Assembly (NCBI GenBank): GCA_963543015.1
Contig: CAUTYZ010000010.1
Span: 14,305 to 78,304, forward strand
Length of the DNA: 64,000 nt
Direction: 5' to 3'
Origin: Alloscardovia sp963543015
Lineage (GTDB): Bacteria; Actinomycetota; Actinomycetes; Actinomycetales; Bifidobacteriaceae
The notes below the pieces were generated by a model. The model saw nothing but the letters and a program-made list of their open reading frames with translations. It ran no database searches and was not told where the DNA came from. A program made the translations under genes and the position numbers. Shown here piece after piece: positions 26,869 to 35,737 of the stretch (position 1 is its first letter; the number at the start of each line of letters is the position of its first letter).

Positions 26869-28020
26869 GTGAAGGCACTGCTGCCTGTATCATCTCGCTC
26901 ATTCCATCATCATGCGGATACGACCGTCCGTGAAGTCGAAGAGCTTCATCAGCATATCCATGAGCTCCAAGCTCATATCGATGTACTGTCTGGCGAGATC
27001 CATCAGCATATCGACGATCGTGCTAATCCTCTCGAAAAGCAAAATCGCTATATCATCAGCGAAGCACGCGCTTTTGCAGCAAAAGAAGATGTTCGATTTT
27101 GGGGACTATACGGTGATGGTACAGGCTCTGAAGATCAAAAGCGTCAATTCTTCCGCAGTCTTCCTCACGCAACGGGTAGTATGCGTTTGCTTCAATTAGC
27201 GCTCAGCAAGCTTTTGTCAGAATTTGCGCAGTTCTGTGCGGATAATGGCGTAGATAATTGGTGGCTTATCGGTGGAACACTGCTGGGTGCTGATCGCCAT
27301 GAAGGATTTATCCCATGGGATGACGATCTTGATGTCGGAATTATGCGAGACAGTTTAGAAAAGCTGTATTCGCTGATTGAAAAGCAGCATGTACCGGGCA
27401 GTGAGAAATTCCATATCACGCTGGTCTGGGACCGATATGTTGATTCTTTGCAAGTTCGACTGCACAGCACTGTAGATAATGTGCCAGGCTTTATTGATTT
27501 GTTTATCTTTGATTGGTGCACTGCATCAGATGACGTGCTTGTCAAGAAAAATAATGCTGCTCGTGCACGAGTTCGCGCACGTTTGCGTGAGCTTGAAATT
27601 TCTCAGCCTGAACTTGCTCAGTGGAAGCCTGAAGGTGAAGCAGGATACGTGGCACAGGATAGTCCTGCAGGTCGCATTATTGAGAGCGTCTTTAATGAGC
27701 AGATTCAGCATTTACGAGGCGATGGCGTCATTTGTGACAGGGATAATGCGAAAGCAATTATTCGTTCTATTGATAATTTGGATGCGCCGCGTGACTTCCA
27801 CTGGAATGTTCCTCTCGCAGAAATGTTTTCTGCTGAGCACCTGACTTTCGAGGGCGTACAGTATCCAGTTCCGCGAAATTACGTGTATTTTAATAAGAAG
27901 TCATACCGCAATCCATACGAACTGCCAGATGACATCGGTCAGCACTACGAGCACGTGTCCCGTGATTTTATCGAGGATGAGACTATCGTAGAAGCTATTA
28001 ACGCGTACATTGAGCACTAA
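26869..28020 (+). CDS. LicD-family phosphotransferase (fukutin-like nucleotidyltransferase fold)
   Basis: A 383-residue protein. The LicD core is unmistakable: WWLIGGTLLGADRHEGF (131-147) then IPWDDDLDVGI (148-158), with metal-binding Asp151/152/153/155. Residues 18-60 are a heptad-like His/Glu/Leu-rich helix, a likely coiled coil. LicD proteins transfer phospho-alcohols (phosphocholine, ribitol- or glycerol-phosphate) from CDP donors to glycans. The next gene is a TarI-like cytidylyltransferase, giving donor synthesis and transfer side by side. The start is uncertain: the only in-frame codon is GTG 26869 without an SD, while an ATG at 26852 in another frame stops after six codons, so an indel or unusual initiation is possible. 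Confidence 0.88.
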   Translation: MKALLPVSSRSFHHHADTTVREVEELHQHIHELQAHIDVLSGEIHQHIDDRANPLEKQNRYIISEARAFAAKEDVRFWGLYGDGTGSEDQKRQFFRSLPHATGSMRLLQLALSKLLSEFAQFCADNGVDNWWLIGGTLLGADRHEGFIPWDDDLDVGIMRDSLEKLYSLIEKQHVPGSEKFHITLVWDRYVDSLQVRLHSTVDNVPGFIDLFIFDWCTASDDVLVKKNNAARARVRARLRELEISQPELAQWKPEGEAGYVAQDSPAGRIIESVFNEQIQHLRGDGVICDRDNAKAIIRSIDNLDAPRDFHWNVPLAEMFSAEHLTFEGVQYPVPRNYVYFNKKSYRNPYELPDDIGQHYEHVSRDFIEDETIVEAINAYIEH

Positions 28021-28043
28021 GAAGCATTAAGAGAGGACGCCTC

Positions 28044-28763
28044 ATGGCACATATCGCATTAATTATTGCGGGCGGACGAGGAAACCGCATGGGGCAGGAT
28101 TTGCCTAAGCAATTCCTGAGCGTGGATGATAAGCCAATTATTATGTACACGTGCGAGGCGTTCCAGAAACATCCGGAAATTGATGCCATTGCTATTGTGT
28201 GCATCGACGGATGGCAGACAGCGCTCGAAGCCTATGCTCATCAGTTCAATATCACGAAGCTGTGCGCAATTATTCCTGGCGGAAGCAATGGTCAGGAGCC
28301 TATTCGTAACGGTATCACTGCACTTGCTGAGCAATTCTCAGATGAGGATATCGTTCTCGTTCATGATGCGATTCGACCTATGGTGTCCGATGACATTATT
28401 TCACGATGCATTGCGGATGCACAGACTTTCGGATCGTCTATTGTGTCTATCCCATGCGCGGAGGCAATGCTCGAAATTGACGATTCCGGTGAAAATTCGC
28501 ATAATCTCGTCAATCGTGACAGTTTGAAGCGTACGCAAACACCACAAGGTTTTGCTTTGAAGACTTTGCTTGATATGCATCACGAAGCGCAGGAGCGAGG
28601 AATTACGAACTCTGTGGCATCGTGCACTCTCGCCATCGAATTGGGCCGAAGTGTTCATTTCACAGCGGGCTCAGAGAAAAATATTAAACTGACAACTGTC
28701 GATGACATTGACATCTTTAAGGCATTGCTGAATGCAAAGCGTGCGGCATGGCTGAAGGCATAG
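28044..28763 (+). CDS. IspD/TarI-family cytidylyltransferase, TarI-like (predicted CDP-alditol synthesis)
   Basis: A 239-residue enzyme. CTP-binding signature IIAGGRGNRMG with PKQFLSVDDKPI, then LVHDAIRPMVSDD and RTQTPQGF, ending NIKLTTVDDIDIFKA. These details (PKQFL.. KPI, HDAxRP, NIKLTT) resemble ribitol-5-phosphate cytidylyltransferase TarI more than housekeeping IspD, which usually has HDAARP. With LicD directly upstream and an SDR downstream, CDP-ribitol (or another CDP-alditol) is the best guess. The alternative is the methylerythritol-phosphate enzyme IspD. SD GAGAGGA precedes ATG 28044. The family call is firm; TarI over IspD is moderate. Confidence 0.85.
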   Translation: MAHIALIIAGGRGNRMGQDLPKQFLSVDDKPIIMYTCEAFQKHPEIDAIAIVCIDGWQTALEAYAHQFNITKLCAIIPGGSNGQEPIRNGITALAEQFSDEDIVLVHDAIRPMVSDDIISRCIADAQTFGSSIVSIPCAEAMLEIDDSGENSHNLVNRDSLKRTQTPQGFALKTLLDMHHEAQERGITNSVASCTLAIELGRSVHFTAGSEKNIKLTTVDDIDIFKALLNAKRAAWLKA

Positions 28764-28816
28764 CAGCCGCGATATCAGATATGAGCAAAAGATTCGACGA
28801 TAATGAGGATAACGAC

Positions 28817-29920
28817 ATGAGCGAGTCTTACTCGGGCCATCTCAACGGTGCTTCTCGAAACAGTGTTTCCCGAGACAGTTCTTCTCGAAATGACGACTCT
28901 ATCTGGCTGCTCGATGCGCGTCTTGCAGCTCAGTCAGTCGTTCATCCTGAATATTTTGCAGGGAAGACCGTAGCTGTATTAGGAGCTACAGGTTTTATCG
29001 GTAGTGTCGCCTCATGGACTTTGCGCGTGCTCGGCGCGCATGTCATCGCATGTGGTCGTAACGAGGCTCGATTGCAGGCACTTTTTGGGGAGAGGGAAGA
29101 ATCTGGCATTTCCACCCACGTTATGGATGTGACTGAAGCCATTAATTTTGCGGATGTTCCTGACGTCATCATTAATGCAGCATCTCCAGCAGATCCTGCT
29201 TCTTTTGCACACAGTCCCGTTCAGACCATGCTGTCCAATTTTGCGGGAACTCAGAACGTGCTTGATTATGCGCGACTCCATGATGGTGTACGAATCTTGT
29301 ATGTGTCGAGCGGTGAAATTTACGGCTATTTCGAGAACGATCATCAAGTCAGCGAAAACGAAATGGGCTCTCTCGATATAGTGTCGTCTCGTTCATGCTA
29401 CCCGCAATCGAAGCGAGCTGCAGAAACTTTGTGCGCAAGTTACGTAGCTCAGTATGGCGTAGACGTTCGTATCGCGCGTCCGTCGCATATTTTAGGCCCT
29501 CAATTTTCGGATACAGATAGCCGAGCAAGCGCTCAATTCTTCCGAGATGCGTTGGGCGGGCGAGCAATTGAGCTGATGTCTACGGGCGAGCAAATTCGTA
29601 CATTTGCGTATATCAGTGACTGCGTGGCGGGTTTGCTGTCTATCGTGTCCGCTGGCGCAACGGGTGAAGCATACAATGTGACGAATTCATCCACGCCTAC
29701 GAGTTTTGCAGATTTTGCCCGATTTGTAGGAGAGGCAGGAAAAGTTCCTGTGCGTATCCCCGCGAAGAACGAGACTGCTGACAATGAGCCTGCTCGTCCA
29801 GCGTTGTATCGCGTCGCTCAGCTGAGTAACGCGAAGCTGGAAGCACTTGGCTGGCAGCCTCGATTTACTGCTCGTGAAGCAGTCGACCGTACATATACTC
29901 TTCTTCAGCTGATACGATAA
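28817..29920 (+). CDS. Extended SDR / NAD-dependent epimerase-dehydratase family
   Basis: A 367-residue oxidoreductase. The Rossmann NAD(P) motif is GATGFIG (56-62), the active site is SSGEIYG (164-170) with Tyr195-Pro-Gln-Ser-Lys199, and the substrate domain has RPSHILGP. I chose ATG 28817 because GAGGAT stands 6 nt before it; a longer frame from ATG 28748 (390 aa) overlaps the cytidylyltransferase but has no SD. The extra N-terminal residues are Ser/Asn/Arg-rich. It sits in the LicD-TarI operon, so it may supply or modify the alditol or the sugar acceptor, or make a nucleotide-sugar. Reaction unknown. Confidence 0.88.
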   Translation: MSESYSGHLNGASRNSVSRDSSSRNDDSIWLLDARLAAQSVVHPEYFAGKTVAVLGATGFIGSVASWTLRVLGAHVIACGRNEARLQALFGEREESGISTHVMDVTEAINFADVPDVIINAASPADPASFAHSPVQTMLSNFAGTQNVLDYARLHDGVRILYVSSGEIYGYFENDHQVSENEMGSLDIVSSRSCYPQSKRAAETLCASYVAQYGVDVRIARPSHILGPQFSDTDSRASAQFFRDALGGRAIELMSTGEQIRTFAYISDCVAGLLSIVSAGATGEAYNVTNSSTPTSFADFARFVGEAGKVPVRIPAKNETADNEPARPALYRVAQLSNAKLEALGWQPRFTAREAVDRTYTLLQLIR

Positions 29921-30891
29921 TGGACATGAGCTCTTCACCACTTTCGATTGCTGCAGTTGTCGTCTCCTATAACCGCGAAGTTCTTTTGCAAGAATGCCTC
30001 GACGGTCTTGCTGCGCAGACATACTCTCTCGCACGAACAATTATCGTCGATAATGCGAGTACGGATAATGCAGTGAGCGTCATCGAAAATCATCCTTCGC
30101 ATCCAGAATTGATCAAGCTTTCTGAAAATGTCGGGGGAGCTGGAGGCTTCGCAGCGGGAATTGCTGCTGCAGCGAGTGATGAGAATATCGACTATGTATG
30201 GATTATGGATGATGACACGATTCCTACTCCGACAGCTCTTGAAAAATTGGTTGATGCGATTGAAGAAGCAGAAAAACTTAATGGGGAACGTCCGACAATT
30301 GTCGGCTCCAAGGCTGTATGGATTGATGGTCGCGAGCATTTGATGAACAAGCCTCGCACACGAGCATGGATTCACCATGGTCGTCCTGAACTTGTAGAGT
30401 CTGCAGGCGCATATCAAGCACGTACTTTCTCTTTCGTATCGTGCTGCATGGATGCTCAGCAAATTCGCGCTCGCAAGGCTTTGCCAATTGCGGCTTACTT
30501 CTTGTGGAATGACGATTTTGAGTACACAACTCGTTTGCTGAAGGAACGAACAGGTTATTACGTTCCGAGTAGTGTCGTCGAGCATAAGACGAAAGTATTT
30601 GGATCGTCTAATGCTGATCCGGGAGCACGTTTCCGATTCGAAGTGCGAAATAAGCGTTGGCTTTTTGCCTATTCGCGTCAGAATTTCACAGGTAAAGAAT
30701 TAGCCTACTATCGTCTGGGAACTGCCAAGCGTTGGGTTGAAGCAATGCTGCGTTCGCATTCGAAGAAAGCGTTAATGAATTACGCGCGTACAGGGTGGAA
30801 AGAAGCGGGTGCTGGACGCCCGCCGCTGAATTCCGAAGTGCTTGCTGCAAGCCCTCAAGCTGCCCACATTGTGGCAGAGTTTGAGCGTTAG
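29920..30891 (+). CDS. GT2 glycosyltransferase, galactofuranosyl/rhamnosyl-transferase-like
   Basis: A 323-residue GT-A enzyme with the N-terminal AAVVVSYNREVLLQECLDGL, the donor-binding VDNASTD, the NVGGAGGF motif and the metal motif WIMDDDT. The NVGGAGGF plus DDD combination is typical of the GlfT1/WbbL-like branch of GT2 in actinobacteria. A later FLWNDDFEYTTRL segment contains the likely catalytic Asp. The ATG overlaps the stop of the SDR gene by one base (TAATG), indicating translational coupling; ATG 29926 is an alternative. Donor UDP-Galf or dTDP-rhamnose is inferred from glf and rmlB elsewhere in the cluster. Confidence 0.88.
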   Translation: MDMSSSPLSIAAVVVSYNREVLLQECLDGLAAQTYSLARTIIVDNASTDNAVSVIENHPSHPELIKLSENVGGAGGFAAGIAAAASDENIDYVWIMDDDTIPTPTALEKLVDAIEEAEKLNGERPTIVGSKAVWIDGREHLMNKPRTRAWIHHGRPELVESAGAYQARTFSFVSCCMDAQQIRARKALPIAAYFLWNDDFEYTTRLLKERTGYYVPSSVVEHKTKVFGSSNADPGARFRFEVRNKRWLFAYSRQNFTGKELAYYRLGTAKRWVEAMLRSHSKKALMNYARTGWKEAGAGRPPLNSEVLAASPQAAHIVAEFER

Positions 30892-30929
30892 GGCACAGAT
30901 GCTACACGCAGTATGACCTCTCGTCCTCG

Positions 30930-31835
30930 TTAAGAACGCAATTTTGCATTTTTGACCGCTGTACGTAAACGGTACAGCGGTTTCTTTATATTCGTCGGAA
31001 TGAGACGGTACAAACCGCGGATAACGATGTTGCGCAGATATTGGAATCGTGTAGTGAAACCATCACGCGCAAATGTTCGCTGAAGTTCAAGTTCGTCAGT
31101 AAACATCGTGAACCCCCCACGGCGGTTATAAGCTCCTGCATCCACACGATAACCAAGAAGAACTTCGGGCAGATTTGCAAAAAGTGAACCGTCAAGAAGC
31201 ATGCGTTCCCACAAAAGATAATCCTCGAAACGACCTGCATCCGTTGGATACGATCCTGCATGAACGACGCGAGACGTGCGCATCATAACTGTCGGATGAT
31301 GGACGGGGGACTGGAAACGTGCATACTGTGAGAGCTCGTCTGATTCGGTAGGAAGGATACGCTTCGTGCCCCACGAGATAGTTTCTGCCTTATCGGGCGT
31401 TGTATCGGAGGGTGGATTTGTCGACAAAGAAGTCGATTCAGAAAATTCTTGCAAAGCTGTACCGAGAACGTCGATCTGAGGGTGCTCAGTCAAGTAGTTC
31501 ACTTGCTTTTCAAATCGGTCAGGAAGGCTGATATCGTCAGCATCCATACGTGCAATCCATTCGGTACGCGTTTCTTGAATTCCCTTATTGAGAGCGCGTG
31601 CGAGACCTATATTTTCAGGCAAACGAATAATGCTGAAAGTGGGAGAGCTGCCATTATGGGCGGAATTTTCCAGCGATGCGAGATATCTTTCAATGTCGTG
31701 AGAAACAGGGCCGTTTTGGATGATAATAACTTCAGCAGGCATGACAGTTTGCTCGGTTGTACATGACTCCACCGCTTTTTTAAACTGAGCAATTGTATCC
31801 CCTGCATACACACACATGAGTACGCTGAAATCCAT
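30930..31835 (-). CDS. GT2 glycosyltransferase (capsule/EPS type)
   Basis: A 301-residue cytoplasmic GT-A enzyme starting SVLMCVYAGD, with the second motif PENIGLARALNKGI and the metal-binding RMDADDISLPDRF, as in the AmsE/WcaA-like GT2 group that builds exopolysaccharide repeat units. C-terminal residues (about 265-300) are basic. On the minus strand SD GTGAGGAAT precedes ATG 31835. It is the only gene of the central cluster in this orientation and converges on the previous GT2, whose terminator hairpin lies inside its last codons. Acceptor and donor unknown. Confidence 0.88.
   Translation of the reverse strand: MDFSVLMCVYAGDTIAQFKKAVESCTTEQTVMPAEVIIIQNGPVSHDIERYLASLENSAHNGSSPTFSIIRLPENIGLARALNKGIQETRTEWIARMDADDISLPDRFEKQVNYLTEHPQIDVLGTALQEFSESTSLSTNPPSDTTPDKAETISWGTKRILPTESDELSQYARFQSPVHHPTVMMRTSRVVHAGSYPTDAGRFEDYLLWERMLLDGSLFANLPEVLLGYRVDAGAYNRRGGFTMFTDELELQRTFARDGFTTRFQYLRNIVIRGLYRLIPTNIKKPLYRLRTAVKNAKLRS
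30955..30988 (+). terminator. Terminator of the GT2 operon, inside the converging gene
   Basis: Perfect 10-bp stem ACCGCTGTAC (30955-30964) / GTACAGCGGT (30972-30981), 7-nt loop, followed by TTCTTTAT. It serves the plus-strand operon ending at 30891 but lies within the coding 3' end of the minus-strand GT2 (30930-31835). Confidence 0.75.
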
Positions 31836-32039
31836 TATTCCTCACCACGCATTTCCGATTATCTGCATATATCTACGTCTAGCGTATCTGAATATCGTTA
31901 CGAATACACAGTTTATGCATAATTTCCCGTATTTAGTAAAGAACTTGTGTGGGTATGAGCGTGAAAAGGGGAGCATTTCAATTCTTTCACAGCCCGTTTT
32001 TTATGATGTGAAAAGAGAATTTATATCTATTGTGGGGAC

Positions 32040-35000
32040 ATGATGAAGAAGAGATTTGTCACAAGTACAGTTGCGGCGACAACCGCAGTGTTGACTTTAG
32101 CGTTGGGAATTCCGACGACTGCTATCGCGCAGAATACAGGCGATGTCGTATCGGAATCTGATACGACCAACGTCACTTCAGCGAACGCAATTCCAGAAAA
32201 TCCAACTCAGGAATTGCCAGATAAAGTAGCTGACAGCATTCCAGAGGATTCGACTTTGGTTTCGCAAGATCTTGCTACTGACGATAAGGGCAACGTTTAC
32301 AACGTGGAAACCGGTGAGAAAGTCGCTGATCCAAAACGCGTCGGTACAAAAGATGAGCCTGCTGATCCATTGGCAAAGACTGATGGCGAAAGCTTCATTC
32401 CGGTAGATCTTTCTGATGTGAAAGACAAGATTGAGGATAGTAATTCCTCATCATCTGATTCAGCACAATCCTCAGAATCAGCACAGACTTCTACGCAGGC
32501 TTCCGCTCGCACATCGAGCACTGGTACCAGTGGTTTCCGCTCTCGTTCCGCGGGAACGACAACCGCAGCTGCGAAGACAGAATCTCAGACAGAATCTCAG
32601 GCCTCTGCTACCACAGCCGAGCAGACTGAGAAAAAGCAGAGCACCCAATCCGATGCAAGCAGCACAGATACTGTTGATCCAAACTCTGCAGTAACGAATA
32701 TTTACTTGCCAAATAACGAATACGGCGCTTATTGGGGTACGCATAACGGCACTCGCGCATTCTTCCAGAGCAATGGACAGCTTTTTGTTCAGCAAGCACA
32801 GGGCGTTATCGACGTATCTCAGTGGCAGGGCGATATCAATTGGAACGCTGTTAAAGCAAGCGGAAACGTCCAGGGCGCAATTATCCGTATCGGATATGGC
32901 TCGGGAAATCGACTCGATCTTAAGGCAGCTCGCAATATTAGCGAAGTTAAGCGTTTGGGTATTCCTTTTGGTGTGTATTGGTATTCCTACTCTGACGGAG
33001 CTTCTGCATCAGTTCAGGAAGCAAAGAGCACAGTAGCAGCGTTGCGACAGCTGGGAATTAGCCCATCTGATTTAAGCTATCCAGTGTATTACGATATGGA
33101 ACGCTGGACGTGGGGAGGTCATACTCCTCCGACAGATCCTAATGTCAATGCTGCAGCAATGCGTGCATATCTGAACGAGCTTAATTCTTCCGGTTATACG
33201 AAGAATGCAGTGTACTCATACACGAGCTATCTCAATTCTTCTTTGCGCCATAATGATATCTGGTCACGCACGACGTGGGTCGCACAGTACGGCGCTCGCA
33301 TGGGCTTTACCGCATGGAATACGAACTTCCGCGGATGGCAGTATTCATCAAGCGGCACGGTGAGCGGTATTTCTGGACACGTGGATATTAATGCTTTCGG
33401 CAATTACGAGTATCGTGCAGACTTTGATATCCGTTCATATCCTCTTGTCAATATTCCGAACGGTGACTACTACATCAACCCTCGTTTGAGTGAAAATGTA
33501 TCCATGGATGTTCCAGGAGCATCACGTGGCAATGGTGCTCTTATGCAGGTGTACGGATATAACAAGTCAACCGCACAACGTTTCCGCTTCACACGTAACA
33601 GTGACGGAAGCTACAGCATTGTGAATGTCAATTCTGGCAAAGCATTGGATATTAGTGCAGGCAATGCGCACAATTATGCACGCATTCAGCAGTATGATTC
33701 CAACGGTTCTACAGCACAGCGCTGGTACATTCGCAATATGGGTAATGGATACGCTGTTCAGTCTGCGTTGGGCAATTGGGTACTCGACTTAAACGGCGCA
33801 TCCACGGCAAATGGCAATGCTATTCAGCTGTACACGCCAAACGGAAGCGATGCACAGAAGTTCTTCCTCGCATCGTCAGAAAATCTTGCAACGAATACGG
33901 ATATGCGTATCGCGACCGCGTTGAATTCCTCAAAGGTATTGGACATCGCATCCGCGTCCACTCAAAATTCTGTGCCAATCCAGGTGTGGGATTGGAATGG
34001 TACCGCGGCTCAGACGTATCAATTCCGTGAGGTTGGAAATGGTACTTACACCATTGTGAATAAGAATTCCAACAAGGTTATCGATGTAGCAGGAAACTCT
34101 GGATCTGATGGCGCTCGCGTCGATCAGTATGATTCCAATGGTTCTGCTGCTCAGCAGTGGATTTTGCACAAGAATTCTGACGGAACATATTCCTTCCAAG
34201 GACGTGGCTCTGGAAAGTTTGCAGAGCTTCCAGGCGGACGTTCTGCAGCGGGAACTCAGATGACTATTTATACCGGCAATGGTACGACTGGTCAGCGCTG
34301 GCATGTCAATGCTGTAACGAGCCAAGATTTGTCTGATTTGCGTTTCGCTCAGCAGCATAAGAACGACTTGGTGAACGATACCTATACCTTCAATCGACCA
34401 AACGATAAGAAGAAGGTTATGGAAGTTCCTGGTGCATCGCATGACAATTTTGCAAAAATTAAGATTTACGATGCTAACGGTTCGAAGGCTCAAGAGTGGA
34501 AGATTACTCGTGATTCCAACGGATACGCAATTATCACCAACGTGGAATCAGGTAAGGTACTGAACGTCGATCGCGGAATTGCGCAAAACTGGCAGAGCAT
34601 TGGCCAGTATACGTACAACGATACGGATGCTCAGAAGTGGATTGCTGTCAAGAATTCGAACGGCACATATACCTTCTACTCCAAGCTCAATCCACGATTT
34701 GCACTTGACGTGGATTCCAACAGCACGGCTAACGGCACAAATCTGGAGCTTTTCCAGGCAAATGGTACTACTGGTCAGCAGTGGAACTTGGAGACGACGA
34801 GCTTTGTGGGTAAGCATCGCAATGATTTGCCAGACGGCACCTTTGAGATGATACGTCCAAATGCAAAGCGTATGGTTATGGATTTGGCAGGCTCATCTGC
34901 AGCTAATGGCACGAATGTTCAGCTCTATACTGTCAACCATTCTGATGCACAAATGTGGCTCTTCGCACATGATGAAGAAGGCTACGTAATGATTCGAAAT

Positions 35001-35720
35001 CGAGCAACTGGAAAGTCTTTGGATTTGCCAGGCGGTCGTATCTTCAACGGTCAAAATGTGCAGCAGTATCACTGGAATAGGTCGGATGCTCAGAAGTGGA
35101 TTGCTGTCAAGAATTCTGACGGTACATACACCTTCTACTCCAAGCTCAACCCAGAGTATGCTCTCGACGTGTCTGGTAACGGCACATGGAACTATACGAA
35201 TGTGCAGGTCTACAAGGCGAACGGTTCGATGGGCCAGAAGTGGGAAATCAACTCGATTATCTCGTATGAAGGATTGCACAAGTACGATATCGATGATGGA
35301 ACATATACCTTCATGCGTCCTCAAAATAATCGTGCAGTTCTTGACTTGGCTGGAGCATCGCATGCTAACTACGCGAATGTGCGCATCTACCAGAGCAATG
35401 GCACTGCTGCACAAAAGTGGGTTATCAAGCATGTGAAGGATAACTATGTGGCGATTTACAATGCTGCAAGCGGTAAGGTTTTGGATGTCGATTCGGGAAT
35501 TGCGCGCAATTACCAAGGCGTTCAGCAGTATCAGTGGAACGGAACCTACTCACAATTGTGGGTTGCGGTGCTGAATGCGAATGGCACATACACCTTCCGC
35601 TCAGCTCTGGATACGTCATATGCCTTGGATGTAAATGGCGATGCTACATGGAATGGTGCACGAATTCAGATCTACAAGGCGAACAATTCCAACGGCCAGC
35701 AGTGGAAGATTCAGCGGTAA
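32040..35720 (+). CDS. Secreted GH25 lysozyme with five C-terminal ricin-type beta-trefoil domains
   Basis: A 1226-residue exported protein. Signal peptide: residues 1-30 (basic start, hydrophobic core, TTAIAQ). A Ser/Thr/Glu-rich linker follows (about 31-220). The GH25 muramidase domain (about 257-450) opens IDVSQWQGDINWNAVK and carries the catalytic YYDMER near 350. From about 470 to the end are 15 QxW/QxF repeats (for example AQRWYI, AQKWIA, GQQWKI), three per trefoil, so five lectin domains. There is no LPXTG or membrane anchor, so retention at the surface probably depends on the lectin domains. It may remodel peptidoglycan where the surface glycan is attached (inference). Start ATG 32040 or 32043. 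Confidence 0.93.
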   Translation: MMKKRFVTSTVAATTAVLTLALGIPTTAIAQNTGDVVSESDTTNVTSANAIPENPTQELPDKVADSIPEDSTLVSQDLATDDKGNVYNVETGEKVADPKRVGTKDEPADPLAKTDGESFIPVDLSDVKDKIEDSNSSSSDSAQSSESAQTSTQASARTSSTGTSGFRSRSAGTTTAAAKTESQTESQASATTAEQTEKKQSTQSDASSTDTVDPNSAVTNIYLPNNEYGAYWGTHNGTRAFFQSNGQLFVQQAQGVIDVSQWQGDINWNAVKASGNVQGAIIRIGYGSGNRLDLKAARNISEVKRLGIPFGVYWYSYSDGASASVQEAKSTVAALRQLGISPSDLSYPVYYDMERWTWGGHTPPTDPNVNAAAMRAYLNELNSSGYTKNAVYSYTSYLNSSLRHNDIWSRTTWVAQYGARMGFTAWNTNFRGWQYSSSGTVSGISGHVDINAFGNYEYRADFDIRSYPLVNIPNGDYYINPRLSENVSMDVPGASRGNGALMQVYGYNKSTAQRFRFTRNSDGSYSIVNVNSGKALDISAGNAHNYARIQQYDSNGSTAQRWYIRNMGNGYAVQSALGNWVLDLNGASTANGNAIQLYTPNGSDAQKFFLASSENLATNTDMRIATALNSSKVLDIASASTQNSVPIQVWDWNGTAAQTYQFREVGNGTYTIVNKNSNKVIDVAGNSGSDGARVDQYDSNGSAAQQWILHKNSDGTYSFQGRGSGKFAELPGGRSAAGTQMTIYTGNGTTGQRWHVNAVTSQDLSDLRFAQQHKNDLVNDTYTFNRPNDKKKVMEVPGASHDNFAKIKIYDANGSKAQEWKITRDSNGYAIITNVESGKVLNVDRGIAQNWQSIGQYTYNDTDAQKWIAVKNSNGTYTFYSKLNPRFALDVDSNSTANGTNLELFQANGTTGQQWNLETTSFVGKHRNDLPDGTFEMIRPNAKRMVMDLAGSSAANGTNVQLYTVNHSDAQMWLFAHDEEGYVMIRNRATGKSLDLPGGRIFNGQNVQQYHWNRSDAQKWIAVKNSDGTYTFYSKLNPEYALDVSGNGTWNYTNVQVYKANGSMGQKWEINSIISYEGLHKYDIDDGTYTFMRPQNNRAVLDLAGASHANYANVRIYQSNGTAAQKWVIKHVKDNYVAIYNAASGKVLDVDSGIARNYQGVQQYQWNGTYSQLWVAVLNANGTYTFRSALDTSYALDVNGDATWNGARIQIYKANNSNGQQWKIQR

Positions 35721-35724
35721 AGGC

Positions 35725-35737
35725 TATACTAACGAAT
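35725..35737 (+). promoter_or_regulatory. Leaderless-type -10 element
   Basis: TATACT (35725-35730) plus AACGAAT (7 nt) leads directly to ATG 35738, with no SD in between. The -10 lies immediately after the stop of the lysozyme gene. Confidence 0.6.

Noticed and set aside
28044..28763. Simple annotation as housekeeping IspD
   Set aside because: Not excluded, but the TarI-like sequence details and LicD/SDR neighbours make an alditol-phosphate cytidylyltransferase more likely.
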